A DNA stretch of 64,000 nucleotides from Hirudinaria manillensis (Eukaryota; Annelida; Clitellata; Hirudinida; Hirudinidae), in the NCBI GenBank assembly GCA_034509925.1, contig CM067526.1, positions 8,198,244 through 8,262,243 of the forward strand. The letters run 5' to 3'. Below the pieces are notes generated by a model. The model saw only the letters and a program-made list of their open reading frames with translations. It was not told the DNA's origin and ran no database searches. Each line of letters opens with the position of its first letter. The stretch's first letter is position 1. The translations under genes and the position numbers were made by a program. This document shows positions 60,401-64,000 of this stretch, in pieces.

Positions 60401-63400
60401 CCATTTATCTTTACTTGCATTCCACATTGGGGATCTATTATTCCAACAGTTGAACATTCTACACTGATATGTTTATAAGTCTGTTGTGAACTATTTGTGA
60501 GAGAGGTCCTTTGTCTTGTGCATTCATTAATTTTGTGAGAAATTCAGAAGTTGTACTGAAATTTCATTGACTTTGTTTGACCTTGACCGATCTTCCTAAT
60601 AACCCAGACTAGTTTGTTTTTGAGTATCTTGTTTCAGAGTGGAATATGTTATTGTGAACTTTAACAATTAAAATATGATAACAATAATTGTTCTATATTT
60701 GTTTAATGGCAGTTAAGATCAACAGAGAAATTGGGAAATTTTGAGCTGAAAAATAAAACAGCAGAATATTTGAAGACAAATCATAAAATAAGTAGAAAAA
60801 AAATTTTTTATTATTAGCTTTTGTTATTAATTACACAAATAAAACTTGTATTATTAAAAAAATGTATTATAAGTTCAAACTATATAAACTAAGGCTAGTA
60901 CAATTTATGCAAAACTTATGCAATGATCTCTTAAAGTTAATTGAAAATTAAATAAAACTAAATAAATCTAAAACTATTGATTTTGCAACATGGATTTTGA
61001 GAATCAGGTTCAAACTGATGCTGTTTATTTAGCAAATTGAGGAATTTGAAGCATTTTCTTCCCCAAGCAGATGCTATACTTCTGTTATCCAATATATTTC
61101 CTTGTGTTCAATGTTCCCAAGCAATGGGGAACCTATTTATAATTGCTGAAGTTTCTAATAAGCTTTAATGTGCCCTTTAATTATAAATCGATATGCTGCC
61201 CATAAGGACTCTTCAAGTTCGCATTAATGATCCTCTCTCAAAATGTTGACTCTTCATTCAAAGCAATATAAATTAATTAGCAGCAAGGTTAGGAAACGTG
61301 GGAAGATATACGGAGAGATATTTCTATTTCTATAGAGAGAGGATTGCTTAGTGGGATCTGCAGGGCGAGATTTGCATATTTTAATGCAGAAGATGTGCAG
61401 GTGTTGCAGGTATAACGAGTTTTCTTAGGGAAAGAATTCGTCTAACAAGTGCGACCCACAGCCACTAGCAGTGAATGGATCGGCATTATGGCGCTATCAT
61501 CGGCTACCATCGAACCGTAGGTTATTCTTTTCTCGTCAACTTTCTCCTCACTCACTTTCCTTCTTTCTCTCGCTTGGCATTATGTAAAAGGTCACCGTAT
61601 AATTGGAGTGCAGGAGGTTCTCTGGTGTTTGTGTTGAACGAGCGCGTGCATGGCGTGTGCATCGGGATCTCATTTTTCCTTGCGGAATGATTCGATTCTC
61701 TGCTGTAGCTCCTTAAAATGATGCCTTACCGTAACCTCCAATTTATTACTCTTTTTTTCGAGCTGATGTCTTATCGAACAAATTTGCCCTTGGCCATATA
61801 TCAGTCGAACTTGCTAATCAGATCTCTGGCCTTCCTAGCAATCTTTTTTTTATTCGAGATCTATTTCCGTAACAAAGACAATTTAGTGCAAATCACTGCA
61901 CTAAAACTACCCTCGAGAAGTATAACCGTACAAGACTCATTTGGGCGGCAGTTATTTTTCTCTCTTTAAACCGCCTAGAGAGCGTCTGAGAGGAGGTGGA
62001 TCCAGAAAGAATGGACTTCTGCAGAATGTATAGAATTTGGAGACTCTAAATAAGACAGTTCGAGAATGAAAGAATAGCAATAACCTTTAGAAATCCGAAC
62101 TTCCTTCTAAATATTCTAAATTAATCCTGATCATAATATGCTGTTATTAGTAATGGTCGGTTCCATTATTTATTTATTTATGCGAATAACGGCATTTATA
62201 ACCTCGGAATAATTTATGCCCGGTGGCATGGTTCGTTAAAAACACTTATCTGGAGAATAAAGGTCAGGTTACCTCCTAGGTTGGTCGGAGGAGCACAGCA
62301 GTGTCGCGTTCGTGACCTGATTCGACTCATCAACTCTCTCGGGGCAGACGATATATACATGATCAACAGCTCCTGAGTAATCCCTCCTCTTAATCATCGT
62401 CGTGGCACTGAGTGCCATTCATCGAACCAACATCGCCGCTTTCGCTGTCGTAATCACTCTTATCCATGATTTTGAATGTCTACTCCTGTGATAGTGGTCC
62501 AAGGCACCTCAAGTGATTACGGCATTGATTGGTTGTGATTCGAAAGGACCATTTACAAATGTCACCTTCATGCATGGTCGCTCTCATCTTAATAATAAAC
62601 GATCTAATATAACTTTGATCTCATGTTAAGATAGTCACCCTATGGTGATAAGCTGTATATGTATGTAAACACGCACATGAACGCCACATGTCGTTGCAAG
62701 TTTGTAGTTCGGTTAATTGACATAATAAACGTTTTCTCAATTGATTAAGTTCAACGTTGGAATAAAATATTGACTTGCATCAATCACATTAAAAGTGGAT
62801 CTAAAAGATAAGAACGTAAAACTCACTCACTCACTTTGACTTGTTTTTTTTTTATTTCTTAGTTTGTTGTCAATGTTACTATTTGATTACTAATTAGTAA
62901 TATTACCAATTTATTTTCAAAACACAATTAGTGCACAACATCATCATTAGAAATCATCTAATTTAGATTTATCATTATTTAGAGAATCATATTCGAAATT
63001 TGTTCCAATATCTTAGGATCTTTCTGGGTTTTCTGAGTCATTACTTAAAAGTAATTTTTTTTACATTCTTTACGTTCACAATAATAGTGATGATGACGAT
63101 GACAGCGATGATAATTATGAAATAACAATGACAATTACAACAATATGTTGGTGATGCTCATCATCATCAACATTAGTGAAACCTTTGTATCATTGGTTTT
63201 TGTTTCTTCTGTCCTGTTATCTGCCAATGACTTGAAAAATCTGACGAACCAGCCCTCCTCAGTCCTGCGAATAACCATAGAATTATGAGGCTTTGATTGT
63301 TTGATCACTGCTAGGTCTATTTCTGACCTTTTAATTGAGTTGGAGCAGAACTGTCGACCCAGCCATTGTTTAAAGAGGGAGGGAATGTTTACACTGCGCA

Positions 63401-63689
63401 AGACCTTGATAAGATTAAAAGCTATTTGGACGATATAATTGTATCTATGATGATAATAGCAATGCTAATAAATATTTCATGTTATTAACTATTAGGTTGC
63501 ATAGGCATGTGCAGCAATTATAAAAAAGAAAGAAACTATTTAGTCAAGCTTAATTATTGAGTGTGTTTTCTTGTGGAACTCTCCTGTGTCAGTTAGATTA
63601 TTTGTCTTTGAAATTACAGAGGGCATTAAGATACATACGTTCATTCAAGGAAAGAATCACTGTCATAAATGCTAGTTTTGTGAGCAAGG
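57427..63689. other. Gene-poor region between aladin and the terminal gene
   Basis: 6.3 kb between two genes that point away from each other. The short open frames (for example 59632-59844, 61475-61690, 61718-61969) show no family features and are not called. Two stretches, about 61430-61690 and 62210-62500, are richer in G and C than their surroundings and may hold promoter or leader sequence for the gene at 63690. Aladin regulatory sequence should lie next to 57427. No tRNA, repeat array or transposon with clear ends was found. Confidence 0.5.
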
Positions 63690-63941
63690 ATGCCAAATGA
63701 AAAGGCGTTCATAAAGTCCGAGGCGATCTCCCCTCATTACGACCACGACGGTAGGACCAAAAGTCTGGTGGCAGTGGAGAATTCGAATCCAGAAATCATT
63801 CACGTGGTGAATGTGGGTTCCAACCAACATGTTGTCAGGCCTCAACACATGGCTGTCATAGGCTCAAACTCACTGAATGGACTTCAGACCATATCACTTC
63901 CTGGGGATGCAGAACTTAATATAAATCTCCCATTGAATCTG
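63690..63941 (+). CDS. First coding exon of an unidentified, possibly regulatory protein (3' partial)
   Basis: ATG at 63690 opens 84 codons ending at a GT donor (CTG before GTTAGA, 63942); the rest of the gene lies beyond the window. The frame is free of stops and its base composition is richer in G and C than its flanks. The product starts MPNEKAFIKSEA and is hydrophilic, without signal peptide or membrane segment; it contains a sumoylation-type motif IKSE (residues 8-11) and alternating polar and Val-rich stretches such as IIHVVNVGSN. This resembles the disordered N-terminal region of a transcription factor, but I do not recognise the family. The exon call rests on the open frame, composition and splice site. 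Confidence 0.6.
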
Positions 63942-64000
63942 GTTAGATGTTATGCTCTAAACATTTCCCTTAAGCTATGTTTGTTTGTTTGTTTTCTTCC

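Overview
The window looks like nuclear DNA of an AT-rich invertebrate animal. Genes have many small exons with short introns (mostly 60-500 bases), the proteins are metazoan (inositol trisphosphate receptor, aladin, the cilia factor ZMYND10, tandem CYP4-like P450s), and there is a young Copia retrotransposon. ZMYND10 points to an animal with motile cilia or flagella. I cannot place the phylum; the P450 style would suit a lophotrochozoan, but that is a guess. Nothing prokaryotic was seen.

Layout. (1) 1-23531: four tandem plus-strand cytochrome P450 genes of the CYP4 clan, all with the same 12-exon plan (the first is cut by the window edge). Copies 1-3 are close paralogues with mosaic, near-identical introns; copy 4 is older. 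A single-exon LicD/fukutin-type membrane protein gene sits between copies 3 and 4. (2) 23862-28240: a complete Copia-type element with two identical 165-base LTRs, a 5-base target duplication, a primer site matching the anticodon arm of initiator tRNA-Met, and one intact Gag-Pol frame. (3) 29200-30537, minus: an intronless ZMYND10 gene. (4) 32370-52544, plus: a complete IP3 receptor gene that I resolve into about 55 exons plus one candidate cassette exon; four introns use GC-AG rather than GT-AG ends. (5) 53372-57426, minus: a 14-exon aladin (AAAS) gene, tail to tail with the IP3 receptor; a small hAT-like MITE lies between them. (6) 57427-63689: gene-poor DNA. (7) 63690 onward: the first coding exon of an unidentified, possibly regulatory, protein.

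The genes do not form one pathway. The P450s act on the ER membrane on lipids or xenobiotics, the IP3 receptor is the ER calcium release channel, aladin is a nuclear pore protein and ZMYND10 assembles ciliary dynein. The exon models were built by hand from splice consensus, reading phase and remembered family alignments. Exon sums of the three complete P450 genes, and of the IP3 receptor and aladin models, are multiples of three.
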